A DNA stretch of 64,000 bases from Clostridiales bacterium (GTDB taxonomy: Bacteria; Bacillota; Clostridia; Saccharofermentanales; Saccharofermentanaceae): assembly GCA_017554745.1 (NCBI GenBank), contig JAFZHS010000013.1, positions 142,964 through 206,963 of the forward strand, read 5' to 3'. The position numbers and the translations under genes are program-made. Positions 1-8,765 of the stretch are shown piece after piece (within the stretch, counting starts at the first letter, position 1; every line of letters starts with the position of its first letter). Under the pieces are notes generated by a model. The model was not told the DNA's origin, did no database searches, and saw only the letters and a program-made list of their open reading frames with translations.

Positions 1-807
1 GATGCACAAAAGCTCGGTTATGAGAAAGAGATGGTAGGCATCTATCTGTCCGGAAATCCTTTGGCTTCTTATACCAAGCTCATGGCTGAAGTCGCGACAT
101 TTGATATGTCCGAAGCATCCGATATTCTTGCGCTTTCGGGAAGCGACGCGTTAGACGATAACAGACAGGTCGCAATGTGCGGCATGGTAACAGATAAGAA
201 GACCGGCTATACGAAGAAAAAGACCATGATGAGCACCATCGGTTGCGAAGATTTAAGCGGCGCATTTGAAGTGCTTCTCTTCGGCAAAAAATTCGATGAG
301 TATAACAGGGTCGTTGAAAAGAATAAGCCTTATATCTTTATCGGCAGAAGGCAGATGAGGGAAGGCGGAGAGCTGTCGCTGTTCGTGGACAGCTGCTATG
401 AGTTATCAGATGCCCCCGGTCTTTTGAGTATGATCAAAAATGACAGGGCTTACCAGACAGCGTTAAGGGAAAGAGACGGAGGACAGACGGTAAGACCGGC
501 ACCGGCTCCATCGCAGACACCAGCTTCTGTACAAACATCCGCTCCTGCTGCTCCTGCCCCTGCGTCTCAGAATGAGAGCGGTGAACACATCATGCGCATT
601 CACTATTCAGGCAGGCCTGATTCAAAGGGCTTTTCAAGGCTTTTGAATTTCCTTGCTTATTTCCACGGCAATGTGCCCGTTGAAGTCCTTTTCGAGTCCG
701 ATAAGAGCATAATAAGGCTGGATGATATCTGTAAGATACAGCCTGACGAAGCAGTCTTAAGAAAGCTCGCTGACCTTGTGGGCGAAGACAATATTGAGAT
801 GATATAA
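1..807 (+). CDS. dnaE: DNA polymerase III alpha subunit, C-terminal part (truncated by window edge)
   Basis: The reading frame is open from the first base, so only the last 268 residues are present. It starts in a segment typical of the end of the DnaE helical region (KEMVGIYLSGNPL), runs into an OB-fold (roughly residues 50-130, with VTDKKTGYTKKKTMM and GAFEVLLFGKKF), then a Pro/Ala-rich linker (about 160-190) and a short alpha/beta C-terminal domain of the kind that contacts the clamp-loader tau subunit. DnaE is the replicative polymerase catalytic subunit; the PHP, palm and fingers domains lie upstream of the window. The stop codon overlaps the Shine-Dalgarno sequence of the next gene, which implies co-transcription with the sirtuin. 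Identification rests on recognised family sequence and is firm. Confidence 0.93.
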   Translation, partial: DAQKLGYEKEMVGIYLSGNPLASYTKLMAEVATFDMSEASDILALSGSDALDDNRQVAMCGMVTDKKTGYTKKKTMMSTIGCEDLSGAFEVLLFGKKFDEYNRVVEKNKPYIFIGRRQMREGGELSLFVDSCYELSDAPGLLSMIKNDRAYQTALRERDGGQTVRPAPAPSQTPASVQTSAPAAPAPASQNESGEHIMRIHYSGRPDSKGFSRLLNFLAYFHGNVPVEVLFESDKSIIRLDDICKIQPDEAVLRKLADLVGEDNIEMI

Positions 808-819
808 GGAGGTATTAAC

Positions 820-1569
820 GTGAACGAGAAAGACGTAGCTGAACTTAACCGCATAGTGAAGGAATGCAAGCACATTGTCTTCTTCGGAGGTGCCGGTGTC
901 TCGACCGAGAGCGGTATCCCTGATTTCAGAAGCAAAGACGGTCTTTATAACCAGCACGATGTCAAGTTCGACAGGTACAGCCCGGAATACCTCTTAAGCA
1001 TCGACTGCCTTATCGAGCATCCTGATGTCTTTTATGAATTCTACAGACAGAAGCTCAATACTGCCGGTATCGAGCCTAACAGGGCGCACTATAAACTTGC
1101 CGAGATGGAGAAAGCCGGAAAGCTTGACGGCATAATCACACAGAATATCGACGGCCTTCACCAGAGAGCGGGCAGCAAGAATGTCCAGGAAGTACACGGC
1201 ACGACATTCCGCAATTACTGCATGAAGTGCCATGAGAAATATCCGTATGACTTCATCTTCAAGTCTGAAGGCCCCATCCCGAAGTGCCCCAAGTGCGGCG
1301 GCATGGTAAGACCTGACGTTACTTTGTATGGAGAAGGTCTGCCGCAAACGGCCTGGATCGAATCAAAGAGGCTCGTATTCAGGGCAGACTGTCTCATCAT
1401 CGGAGGCACGTCTCTTGCTGTCCAGCCTGCGGCTTCGCTGGCTTATGATTTCAGCGGAAAGTATCTTGTCATAATCAACAGGGATAAGACGTTCGCTGAC
1501 AGGAACGCGCATCTCGTATTCCACGACAATATTACGGAGGTTCTGGATTCCATAAATCTGGAAGAATAA
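820..1569 (+). CDS. cobB: NAD-dependent protein deacylase, Sir2 family
   Basis: A 249-residue class of sirtuin that removes acyl groups from protein lysines using NAD+, releasing nicotinamide and O-acyl-ADP-ribose. Visible motifs in order are the NAD-binding GAGVSTESGIPDFRS, the TQNIDGLHQRAG segment with the catalytic His in the following VHGT, and a structural zinc site formed by C134, C137, C156 and C159 (C-x2-C-x18-C-x2-C). Length matches bacterial CobB/SrtN. The start is GTG, chosen because AAGGAGG lies 7 bases upstream of it. It sits between dnaE and pfkA, genes that are often adjacent in Firmicutes, so it may have been inserted into that pair. Substrates cannot be predicted. Confidence 0.93.
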   Translation: MNEKDVAELNRIVKECKHIVFFGGAGVSTESGIPDFRSKDGLYNQHDVKFDRYSPEYLLSIDCLIEHPDVFYEFYRQKLNTAGIEPNRAHYKLAEMEKAGKLDGIITQNIDGLHQRAGSKNVQEVHGTTFRNYCMKCHEKYPYDFIFKSEGPIPKCPKCGGMVRPDVTLYGEGLPQTAWIESKRLVFRADCLIIGGTSLAVQPAASLAYDFSGKYLVIINRDKTFADRNAHLVFHDNITEVLDSINLEE

Positions 1570-1572
1570 GTA

Positions 1573-3249
1573 TTGGCAATGGGGAAGATAAGGAAGATAG
1601 TAATCGGAGCTGCAGCGGTGCTTACGGCAGGAGCTGCAGCGTTCTCAATATATTGCAAAGTAAAGGCTGACAGTATTGCGAAGCCTGTTGACGCAGCGGA
1701 TGCTTTGATCAGGAATACTCCTTCAGAAGGCGATGTCTTGTATCTGAGAGTCGATAGTGATTATGTGTTCAATGTCGCTGATGATCTGTGGACATGGTCA
1801 TATTCGTATCCCGAAGATGAAGACAGGTATGTGACCGTGCCCGTGATAGCTAAGTGCAATCTTGAGGACAGGACGTATTTCTATGCCACGGTTCAGGCAA
1901 ATGACCCCGGTATGCCTGACAGAGTCGCCCAAGGTTACAGGGATTATTTCCAGGGCTCTTTGGATAGGCTCCTCGCTCTTAAAGAGAACGGCCTTCCTGA
2001 AGGATCTAATACTACTCCGGAAAAGCTTGATGAATTTATTGCCACAATGACTGAAATGGTCTCTGATGAGACCTACGAAAAGGATAAGGCAAGCGTTACT
2101 TCCTTTACTCTTATAGCCAAGGGTGCTCCGAATTATGCCCTGACGGGATATATTTCCGGCGTCTTGGCGGTGCTGCTTGGCATAGTTTTGCTTTGTGCAG
2201 TCCTAGGCATTTGGATAAGCGGAAAAAAGCTTGCCATAGGAAGTCTTGCATTCCTGTTGCTGGTATTTGCCATTGGAGCCTTCGCACTGCGAAAAGAAAT
2301 TGCCACGATGGCTTCGATCAGGCAATATGCTCCCGGCTTATACATCTGTAACGTGACTAACAATTACAAACTTGACGAACTGCTGGCAACAGACATCAGG
2401 GACACTGATGAATTGGTCGAAGAAGCAAGCAAAAAGCTTTTGGGAGGATTCCCGGTATCTGTTGATGCCCACCATTACGGATGTTCTTCGTTTTCCTGCG
2501 TTACCAAAGACGGTGACCATCTTTTCTGCCGCAACTACGACCGCCTTGAGACAAACGGGATGGTGCTCTATTCTGCTCAGGAAGGCTCGTATGCTTCTAT
2601 CGCCGTATGTGATCTTTCCTGGGTCAACATGGCTGGCGCAGATGAAGTTACAGCGCCTGATTCGTTTTTCGGAAGATTAGTGCTCAGAGGAAGCTGCGCG
2701 CTCATGAGCGTAGACGGTTTTAATGACCAGGGCCTTGGTATCTCGTTATTAAGCCTCGGTTATCCTGAGGAAAGAAAGGATACTGATAAGCCTGATACTT
2801 TAGAGCTGCTGGCGATAAGAGCGATCCTGGATAAATGTGCCAATGTTGATGAAGCGGCAGCTTTCCTGTCATCTTATGACGTGTATTCGATGTTTGATAA
2901 GGATTTCCACTTGTTTATAACCGATAAGTCGGGAAAGAGCGTGGTAGCCGAGTGGATAGATGACGAATTAACCTTTACTGAGATCGATCATGTAACGAAT
3001 TATGTTATTGCGACTCACCAGTGGGATGACGAGAGCAGATTCGTCACGTTAAAGGATAAACTCACCGAATCTGACGGAGTATTGTCGCTAGATGAAGCTT
3101 TAGACCTTTTGAATGCCGCAGCCCAGCAGTATGAGGATATTCAGACCGAATGGTCATGCGTATATGATCTGGATAACTTCGTGCTCTACATTTACAACGA
3201 TTGCGACAGGGATACTGTGTACACGATCACGCCCGAGACGTTCAACTAA
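1573..3249 (+). CDS. Membrane-anchored Ntn hydrolase, peptidase C45 / linear amide C-N hydrolase-like
   Basis: A 558-residue protein with an N-terminal membrane segment (about residues 8-27), a first soluble stretch, two more hydrophobic helices (about 190-214 and 219-240) and a C-terminal hydrolase domain. The domain opens with GCSSFSCVTKDG followed by LFCRNYDR, the signature of the choloylglycine-hydrolase / acyl-CoA:6-APA acyltransferase (C45) group, whose nucleophile is the Cys after Gly (C304 here). Members cleave linear amide bonds in bile-salt conjugates, acyl-homoserine lactones or peptides; the substrate here is unknown. The nucleophile lies far from the N terminus, so either autoproteolysis exposes it or the protein works without processing. 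Start is uncertain: TTG at 1573 or ATG two codons later, neither with a good ribosome-binding site. Confidence 0.75.
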   Translation: MAMGKIRKIVIGAAAVLTAGAAAFSIYCKVKADSIAKPVDAADALIRNTPSEGDVLYLRVDSDYVFNVADDLWTWSYSYPEDEDRYVTVPVIAKCNLEDRTYFYATVQANDPGMPDRVAQGYRDYFQGSLDRLLALKENGLPEGSNTTPEKLDEFIATMTEMVSDETYEKDKASVTSFTLIAKGAPNYALTGYISGVLAVLLGIVLLCAVLGIWISGKKLAIGSLAFLLLVFAIGAFALRKEIATMASIRQYAPGLYICNVTNNYKLDELLATDIRDTDELVEEASKKLLGGFPVSVDAHHYGCSSFSCVTKDGDHLFCRNYDRLETNGMVLYSAQEGSYASIAVCDLSWVNMAGADEVTAPDSFFGRLVLRGSCALMSVDGFNDQGLGISLLSLGYPEERKDTDKPDTLELLAIRAILDKCANVDEAAAFLSSYDVYSMFDKDFHLFITDKSGKSVVAEWIDDELTFTEIDHVTNYVIATHQWDDESRFVTLKDKLTESDGVLSLDEALDLLNAAAQQYEDIQTEWSCVYDLDNFVLYIYNDCDRDTVYTITPETFN

Positions 3250-3265
3250 TATTTATTATTTAGTG

Positions 3266-3271
3266 TATAAT
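3266..3271 (+). promoter_or_regulatory. Candidate promoter -10 for pfkA
   Basis: A consensus TATAAT stands 38 bases before the pfkA ATG and after the stop of the Ntn hydrolase gene. The -35 is poor (TTCAAC at 19-base spacing). A GGAGG ribosome-binding site follows at 3297-3301. Confidence 0.5.
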
Positions 3272-3309
3272 GGCCTTGAAAATCTTTTCGATATTTCGGA
3301 GGCATTATT

Positions 3310-4365
3310 ATGGGCAGACTTCTTTATGATGAGAGTAACCTTCCCGAGATCAACAGCCTTAAGGCTTTAAACTACGACGAAGTAGATAAGAGCACTATTG
3401 AACCGGTTAAGCGCGTTGGCGTTCTTACGAGCGGCGGTGACGCTCCCGGCATGAACGCGGCTATCAGGGCCGTTGTAAGAGCCGGTATAAATGCAGGATT
3501 TGAGATGTATGGCGTTACCAGAGGCTATCACGGTCTCTGGAAGGGCGAGATAAAGCAGCTTGACGGCAGAAGCGTATCCGAGACCCTGCAGCGCGGCGGC
3601 ACCTTCCTTATGACCGCAAGATCGCAGTCTTTCATGACAGACCAGGGTGTTCTTAAGGGTGCCAAGATGATGGAAGCATACGATCTTGATGCTTTGATCG
3701 TAATCGGCGGTGACGGTTCCTATAAGGGCGCAAGAGCTCTGGCAAGGATCGGAATCCCTGTTGTCGGAATGCCCGGTACGATCGACAATGATATCGCTTC
3801 CACCGAATACACGATCGGTTATGACACGGCAATGAATACTGCGATGCAGTGCATCGATAAATTAAGAGATACGGCTTCTTCGCACGAGCGCTGCAGCGTT
3901 ATCGAAGTAATGGGAAGACATGCAGGCTGGATCGCGCTCAATGTAGGTATCGCTACGGGCGCTGAGAGCATCCTCATCCCCGAAGTTCCTTATGACTTTA
4001 ACAAGGACGTATTGAGAGTCATCCTTGACGGCCGCAATACAGGTAAGAAGCACTATATCGTTATCGTTGCCGAGGGCGTCGGTCATGCTGAAGATATCGC
4101 TAAGCAGATCGAAGAGGCGACAGGCATCGAGGCACGTCCTACGATCCTGGGACACCTGCAGAGAGGCGGTTCGCCGACATTAAGAGACAGGACAATGGCC
4201 AGCCTTATGGGCATCAGAGCTATCGACTGCCTCATCGAGAAGAGATTTAACAGACTTGTTGTTCAGCAGCACGGTGAGATTACCGATGTTGATATCGAGG
4301 AGGGCCTTGCAATGACAAAGACCATCACTCCCGACATCATCGAGAATATCAAGAGGCTTGGCTGA
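3310..4365 (+). CDS. pfkA: ATP-dependent 6-phosphofructokinase
   Basis: Phosphorylates fructose 6-phosphate to fructose 1,6-bisphosphate, the committing step of glycolysis, in the cytoplasm. The family blocks are clear: GVLTSGGDAPGMNAAIRA (nucleotide-binding loop), GGDGSYKGA, PGTIDNDI with the catalytic Asp, the substrate segment MGRHAGWIA and GHLQRGGSP. Gly after GGD (GGDGS, not GGDDS) points to ATP rather than pyrophosphate as phosphoryl donor. The protein (351 residues) carries about 34 residues in front of the usual start of bacterial PfkA. No internal start codon is available closer to the first strand, so this extension looks real. GGAGG precedes the ATG by 8 bases. It has its own promoter-like -10, so it may be expressed apart from the genes before it. 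Confidence 0.95.
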   Translation: MGRLLYDESNLPEINSLKALNYDEVDKSTIEPVKRVGVLTSGGDAPGMNAAIRAVVRAGINAGFEMYGVTRGYHGLWKGEIKQLDGRSVSETLQRGGTFLMTARSQSFMTDQGVLKGAKMMEAYDLDALIVIGGDGSYKGARALARIGIPVVGMPGTIDNDIASTEYTIGYDTAMNTAMQCIDKLRDTASSHERCSVIEVMGRHAGWIALNVGIATGAESILIPEVPYDFNKDVLRVILDGRNTGKKHYIVIVAEGVGHAEDIAKQIEEATGIEARPTILGHLQRGGSPTLRDRTMASLMGIRAIDCLIEKRFNRLVVQQHGEITDVDIEEGLAMTKTITPDIIENIKRLG

Positions 4366-4394
4366 TACAAAGGGTCAGTAAGGGATAGCCGGCT

Positions 4395-6887
4395 ATGTAT
4401 GAGTTTTTAAGCTTTGAAGAGAGCCTTGAGCGGAAGAAGATCCGCGGGCGTGTCTTGAATACGCTTGAATTTACTAAGATCAGAGACGCTGTGGCTTCAA
4501 AGGCCAGAACGTCTTACGGCCGTGAGCTTTTGGAAGACATGGCTCCGTGCTGTGATGTCGATTATGTGGCTTCGGAACTGTCCTGCACTAAGCAGGCAAT
4601 GGAGCATATCTTAAGATTCGGCATGCTTCCTTTAGGCGGGATGAGAGACTTGAGAGAGGCTCTTACTTACGCTAAGGCAGACGGCACTCTGACATGCGGA
4701 CAGTTATTGGAAGTTGCGTCTTTCCTCAGAGCATCAGATGAGATTAAAAAAGCTATCGCCAAGGCGAGGTCTGCCGGATCTCCCATGGTCGATGAAGTCG
4801 AGCCTGATATTTGTTCTTATGCCGACAAGATCGAGACATGCGAGAAGCTCTTGGAGAAGATACAGAGCGCGATCTTAGGTCAGGATGAAGTATCTGACAG
4901 GGCCAGCAAGGAACTGTCATCTATCAGGCGCGAACGCAAGAATATTGCAAGCGGCATCAGGTCGCTTCTTGACCGCGTTATCAATAACCACGCCGATATG
5001 CTCCAGGAGAGCATCGTAACGCTCAGAGAGGGAAGATACTGCATTCCCGTAAAGGCTGATTTTAACGGCAGGATCGAAGGTATCGTTCACGGAGCTTCGT
5101 CTTCGGGACAGACACTGTTTATCGAGCCGATGAGCGTCGTCGAGGCGAACAACAAGATAGCAGAGCTTAACTTCGCGGAACAGGCTGAGATACAGAGGAT
5201 CCTTAAGGTATTCTCAAATGAGGTTGTTTCTATTTCAAGCCTTCTCGAAAACAATATGGCCCTGGCTTCGCGCCTGGACTATGTTTTCGCCAAGGGTGAA
5301 TACGGTGTGGAGAATAATTCATTCTGCGCAGAACTTAATACGGACGGCAGAGTGGCATTGAAGGGCGCAAGGCATCCCCTGATCCCCAAAGAGAGCGTTG
5401 TGCCGGTCGACATCAGTGTCGGTGACGGTTATGACGCCCTGATCGTTACAGGCCCTAATACGGGCGGTAAGACTGTATCGCTCAAGACGTGCGGACTTCT
5501 TGTGCTCATGACGATGGCAGGTCTTGCTATCCCGACGGACAGCGGGTCCGAAGTGTGCGTTTTCGACAGGGTCCTCGCAGATATAGGTGACGAGCAGAGC
5601 ATCGAAGAGAGTCTGTCCACGTTCTCGTCTCACATGTCCAATATCGTATTTATCCTGAAGAACATCAGGGGCAGATCACTGGTGCTCTTAGACGAGCTCG
5701 GTTCCGGCACCGATCCTACGGAGGGTGCTGCGCTCGCCATATCGATCATTGAAGAGCTCCGCAAGAAGAACTGCATCGTAATGTCTACGACGCACTACAG
5801 GGAGCTCAAAGGTTATGCAGAGACCACGGACGGCGTAATGAATGCTTCGTGCGAGTTCGATACTGAGACTCTGGCTCCCACATATAAGCTCATCACGGGA
5901 AGGCCGGGTTCTTCGAATGCTTTTGTCATCTCAAGCAAGCTCGGTCTTGCAAGGCACATCATTGACAATGCGAAGTCGAGAATGTCTTCTGACGAGCTGC
6001 AGTATGAAGAGCTCCTTGCGAAGGCTGAAGAGCAGACGAAAAAGGCACAGAGTTTAGCTGCCGAGAATGACAGGCTGAACATTGAGCTTAAGTCAGAGAA
6101 GGCGCGCCTCGAAGAAGAGAATGCCAAGCTCAAGCAGTCTAAGACCAAGATATTGAATGATTTAAGGGCAGAGCAGAAGAAGCTCCTCCAGGAGAAAGAA
6201 CAGGAGCTGACAGAAGAACTCCGCGCATTAAGAAAGCGTTCCAGAGATATGGATGCCAGACACCGCGAGCAGGAGATGGATAAGCTCAGAAGAAAGCTCA
6301 GAGCCGGCATGGATGATCTGACTGAAGAGGATGAAGAAGCAGTAGAATCCGTTGCATTAAGCGGCGAGCCTGTCAAGGAAGTCGTCGAGGGCGAATGCTA
6401 TTATGTTCCTTCACTTGGCCAGATCGGTGTGGCCGAATCAGGACTGTCGAAGAGCGGATGTGTTAATATATTATGTGGAAGCATGAAGATCGCCGTTAAG
6501 AAGAGCCAGCTCATGATGCCGACTAAAGCGCAGCGTGATGAGTTTGCCAGATCCAGAAACGGCAAGATCAGCGGAAAAGGTAAAGAGAAGAACAAGAGCG
6601 GTTCCGGCGAGATGAGCAAGGCGATATTCAATGCCGCATCTTCCGTTAAGTCAGAGATAATGCTCATCGGAATGACGACTGCAGAAGCAGAATCAAGCCT
6701 TATGAAATATTTGGAAGATTGTGTTCTTGCAGGGATCAAGGAAGCGAGAATAGTTCACGGTAAGGGTACAGGAGCTTTGAGATCCTGCGTGCAGGATATT
6801 CTCATTAAAGATGACAGGGTAGAATCCTACCGCTCCGGTACACAGGGCGAAGGAGACAGCGGAGTTACTATCGTTAAGTTCAGATAA
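4395..6887 (+). CDS. mutS2: Endonuclease MutS2 / ribosome-rescue ATPase
   Basis: An 830-residue MutS2: core and clamp helices, ATPase domain with Walker A GPNTGGKT (about residues 353-360), Walker B LVLLDELGSGTDP (D433) and the MutS-type STTHY switch, a long charged coiled coil (about 520-640), a KOW-like segment and a C-terminal Smr domain (about 745-830). Family members bind branched DNA and collided ribosomes; no MutL-dependent repair role is expected. The Smr domain keeps HGKGTGALR, but the usual LDLRG/LDxH motif at its start reads IMLIGM, so the acid/base residues linked to nuclease activity seem missing. ATG follows a weak AAGGGA. It lies 29 bases after pfkA and is probably co-transcribed. 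Confidence 0.94.
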   Translation: MYEFLSFEESLERKKIRGRVLNTLEFTKIRDAVASKARTSYGRELLEDMAPCCDVDYVASELSCTKQAMEHILRFGMLPLGGMRDLREALTYAKADGTLTCGQLLEVASFLRASDEIKKAIAKARSAGSPMVDEVEPDICSYADKIETCEKLLEKIQSAILGQDEVSDRASKELSSIRRERKNIASGIRSLLDRVINNHADMLQESIVTLREGRYCIPVKADFNGRIEGIVHGASSSGQTLFIEPMSVVEANNKIAELNFAEQAEIQRILKVFSNEVVSISSLLENNMALASRLDYVFAKGEYGVENNSFCAELNTDGRVALKGARHPLIPKESVVPVDISVGDGYDALIVTGPNTGGKTVSLKTCGLLVLMTMAGLAIPTDSGSEVCVFDRVLADIGDEQSIEESLSTFSSHMSNIVFILKNIRGRSLVLLDELGSGTDPTEGAALAISIIEELRKKNCIVMSTTHYRELKGYAETTDGVMNASCEFDTETLAPTYKLITGRPGSSNAFVISSKLGLARHIIDNAKSRMSSDELQYEELLAKAEEQTKKAQSLAAENDRLNIELKSEKARLEEENAKLKQSKTKILNDLRAEQKKLLQEKEQELTEELRALRKRSRDMDARHREQEMDKLRRKLRAGMDDLTEEDEEAVESVALSGEPVKEVVEGECYYVPSLGQIGVAESGLSKSGCVNILCGSMKIAVKKSQLMMPTKAQRDEFARSRNGKISGKGKEKNKSGSGEMSKAIFNAASSVKSEIMLIGMTTAEAESSLMKYLEDCVLAGIKEARIVHGKGTGALRSCVQDILIKDDRVESYRSGTQGEGDSGVTIVKFR

Positions 6888-6904
6888 CAAGAGGGGTGAG
6901 CGAT

Positions 6905-7897
6905 ATGTCAGAGAACAATCCGGGACAAACATATGACCCTGTAACAGGCCTGCCTGTTAACCAGCCTGCTGTCCAGCCGGCTGTGGAGACACAGACTCCT
7001 GCAGCGGCGCCTGCCGCCAATCCTAAGAAGGTGCGCATAGGATTTATTTTCCTTGCGATCGTTCCTACGGTTGTGCTTATGACGATCCAGACCATAGCCC
7101 AGCTGCCGTTTATGGTCCTGTCTATTATCAAGATCTACAACGAAGGCATGTCAATCGATATTACTGATACATACGGGCTTGCCGAATATATCACCCGTGA
7201 TTTTATGATGAATTATGCCGAGTACGCATACATCATTTATTCAGTCATAGGTCTTATCGTATTCTTCATCTGGTATTACAAGGGCTTCGTTAAGAAGAAT
7301 CCCAAGGTAAAGCTCGGACAGATATTCGGATTAAGATCGATCCTTGCGGTCGTAGGTACCGTGGTCGGTCTTGTCTTGTTCCTGAACGCGGCATTTGTTA
7401 TTGTTTACCAGCTGGCTCCGAAGATAATCGAAGACTATAACCAGCTCATGGAGGATGCCGGGATCGGTGTCGATACCATAATGATGATAATCTATGCATT
7501 GCTCCTGGGTCCTATCTTGGAGGAACTCTGCTACCGCGGTGTTACTTTCGGTTTTCTCAAGAAGGCGAATGTTAAGCCGGGAATCGTTATCTTCATATCT
7601 GCGCTGCTTTTCGGAATCATGCACATGAATCTCGTTCAGGGTGTATATGCGACGATCTTAGGACTCCTGCTCGGTTTCCTCAGATATAAGTACCGCTCGG
7701 TAATACTTACCATCACAACTCATATCCTGTTTAATATCGCGGGCACGTTCGGCGAGATCGGTCTGGAACAAATGGGTATTACCGATAATGATGGTTTTAC
7801 GCTCATATTAGGCGGCTTTGCTTTGTTCGTCCTGGTATTTGTAATCGTTCTCGTCAATAACGACAAGAAGGCCGTGAACAGCTCTTTGGAAGCCTGA
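6905..7897 (+). CDS. CPBP family intramembrane metalloprotease
   Basis: A 330-residue multi-pass membrane protein with a Pro/Ala/Gln-rich soluble N terminus (about 45 residues) and then six to eight hydrophobic helices. The CPBP (CAAX-protease and bacteriocin-processing) signature is present: EELCYRG (E206, E207, R211) in one helix, FGIMHMN with the second metal ligand in the next, and a final helix with HILFN. Such proteins are Rce1-like proteases; in Firmicutes they process peptides or serve immunity and stress roles, and the substrate here is unknown. ATG was chosen over a GTG nine bases upstream because GAGGGG lies 8 bases before the ATG and overlaps the GTG. The first seven residues, MSENNPG, recur at the start of the disordered protein at 58197. 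Confidence 0.88.
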   Translation: MSENNPGQTYDPVTGLPVNQPAVQPAVETQTPAAAPAANPKKVRIGFIFLAIVPTVVLMTIQTIAQLPFMVLSIIKIYNEGMSIDITDTYGLAEYITRDFMMNYAEYAYIIYSVIGLIVFFIWYYKGFVKKNPKVKLGQIFGLRSILAVVGTVVGLVLFLNAAFVIVYQLAPKIIEDYNQLMEDAGIGVDTIMMIIYALLLGPILEELCYRGVTFGFLKKANVKPGIVIFISALLFGIMHMNLVQGVYATILGLLLGFLRYKYRSVILTITTHILFNIAGTFGEIGLEQMGITDNDGFTLILGGFALFVLVFVIVLVNNDKKAVNSSLEA

Positions 7898-7910
7898 TTC
7901 TGTCTGTTCT

Positions 7911-7940
7911 AAGTTGAAAGTTTTTTTGATATACTTAACT
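7911..7940 (+). promoter_or_regulatory. Possible promoter and operator of the fabT-like gene
   Basis: A TATACT -10 candidate (7930-7935) lies inside an imperfect inverted repeat with AAGTT/AACTT arms about 20 bases apart. MarR/FabT regulators commonly repress their own promoter through such sites, but the match is weak and no consensus -35 is visible. Confidence 0.25.
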
Positions 7941-7970
7941 TAAAGATCAATTCATACGGGAGAGTTCATT

Positions 7971-8486
7971 TTGCAGAGCGAAGAAGAACAGATGTCAGAG
8001 GCCCTCGTAAGGATCTTTGAAAATGTCGTTTTAACAGAAGAGAAGTCTCTTCAGGCAGGCTACTTTAATGACCTGTCTATTGCTGAGATGCACACCCTTA
8101 CAGCGATCGGCCCTTATGATGCCCGCACTATGACTAATACCGCAGAGGATCTGGGCATTACTACAGGCACCCTGACAGTCGCCATCGACCGCCTGGTTAA
8201 GAAGGGTTATGTTCACAGAGAACGTGATAAGCGCGACAAGCGTATCGTAAGGATCAGCCTTACACACAACGGCAAGCTCGCATGCCGTATGAACAGCAAG
8301 TTCCACAGGGTTTTGGCAAAGCATATTCTCGCCGGCTATGACGAGAAGGACAGAAAGCATCTGCTCGATCTTGTAGCCGAAGTGGACGAGTATCTCGCCC
8401 AGCAGTTAAGACGTTATGACAGCAGTGAGAACGTAAGAGCTACCGCAAGACAAGTTGCGAAGGATACCACAAAGGAGACTAAATAA
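7971..8486 (+). CDS. fabT: MarR-family regulator resembling FabT (fatty-acid synthesis repressor)
   Basis: A 171-residue winged-helix regulator. The N-terminal helix and the segment LSIAEMHTLTAIG closely follow streptococcal FabT, as does the region GTLTVAIDRLVKKGY (recognition helix) with the wing ERDKRDKRIV. FabT binds DNA with acyl-ACP as co-repressor and lowers transcription of fab genes. The next gene here encodes an acyl carrier protein, which fits. No fab elongation genes are in the window, so its main targets would lie elsewhere. The start is TTG with GGGAGAG 6 bases upstream; an in-frame ATG seven codons later is an alternative. The last 45 residues are basic and more variable. FabT assignment is by sequence resemblance plus the ACP neighbour. 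Confidence 0.8.
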   Translation: MQSEEEQMSEALVRIFENVVLTEEKSLQAGYFNDLSIAEMHTLTAIGPYDARTMTNTAEDLGITTGTLTVAIDRLVKKGYVHRERDKRDKRIVRISLTHNGKLACRMNSKFHRVLAKHILAGYDEKDRKHLLDLVAEVDEYLAQQLRRYDSSENVRATARQVAKDTTKETK

Positions 8487-8487
8487 C

Positions 8488-8745
8488 ATGGGCGATTTTA
8501 ACACCGACAGAGAGCAGGTTTTCGCAGACGTTATTAGGATCATGGCTGAGACGCTGGAGATATCTCAAGAAGAGATCACTGCAGATCTTAACTTCAATTC
8601 CGATCTTCCTTTCGATTCACTTCAGCTTTATGAGTTCGTAATCGATGTCGAGGAAAGATATAACATCCGTCTTCCGGATGAGGTCCTCGACCAGGTAAAG
8701 ACCGTAAGTGACATTGTGGATGTAATAATGAAGCTCAAGAAATAA
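8488..8745 (+). CDS. acpP: Acyl carrier protein
   Basis: An 85-residue acidic helical protein with the phosphopantetheine attachment segment LPFDSLQLYEFV (Ser44). It carries growing acyl chains as thioesters for fatty-acid or related synthesis. The usual bacterial motif is GADSLD; the variant FDSLQ and the lack of adjacent fab genes leave open that this is a second, dedicated ACP rather than the housekeeping one. The ATG lies one base after the stop of the FabT-like gene, with AAAGGAG 10 bases before it inside that gene, so the two are translationally linked. An earlier in-frame ATG at 8455 is unlikely because it would overlap fabT and has no ribosome-binding site. Confidence 0.88.
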   Translation: MGDFNTDREQVFADVIRIMAETLEISQEEITADLNFNSDLPFDSLQLYEFVIDVEERYNIRLPDEVLDQVKTVSDIVDVIMKLKK

Positions 8746-8765
8746 TCGCTGTTTGACGGTACTGG

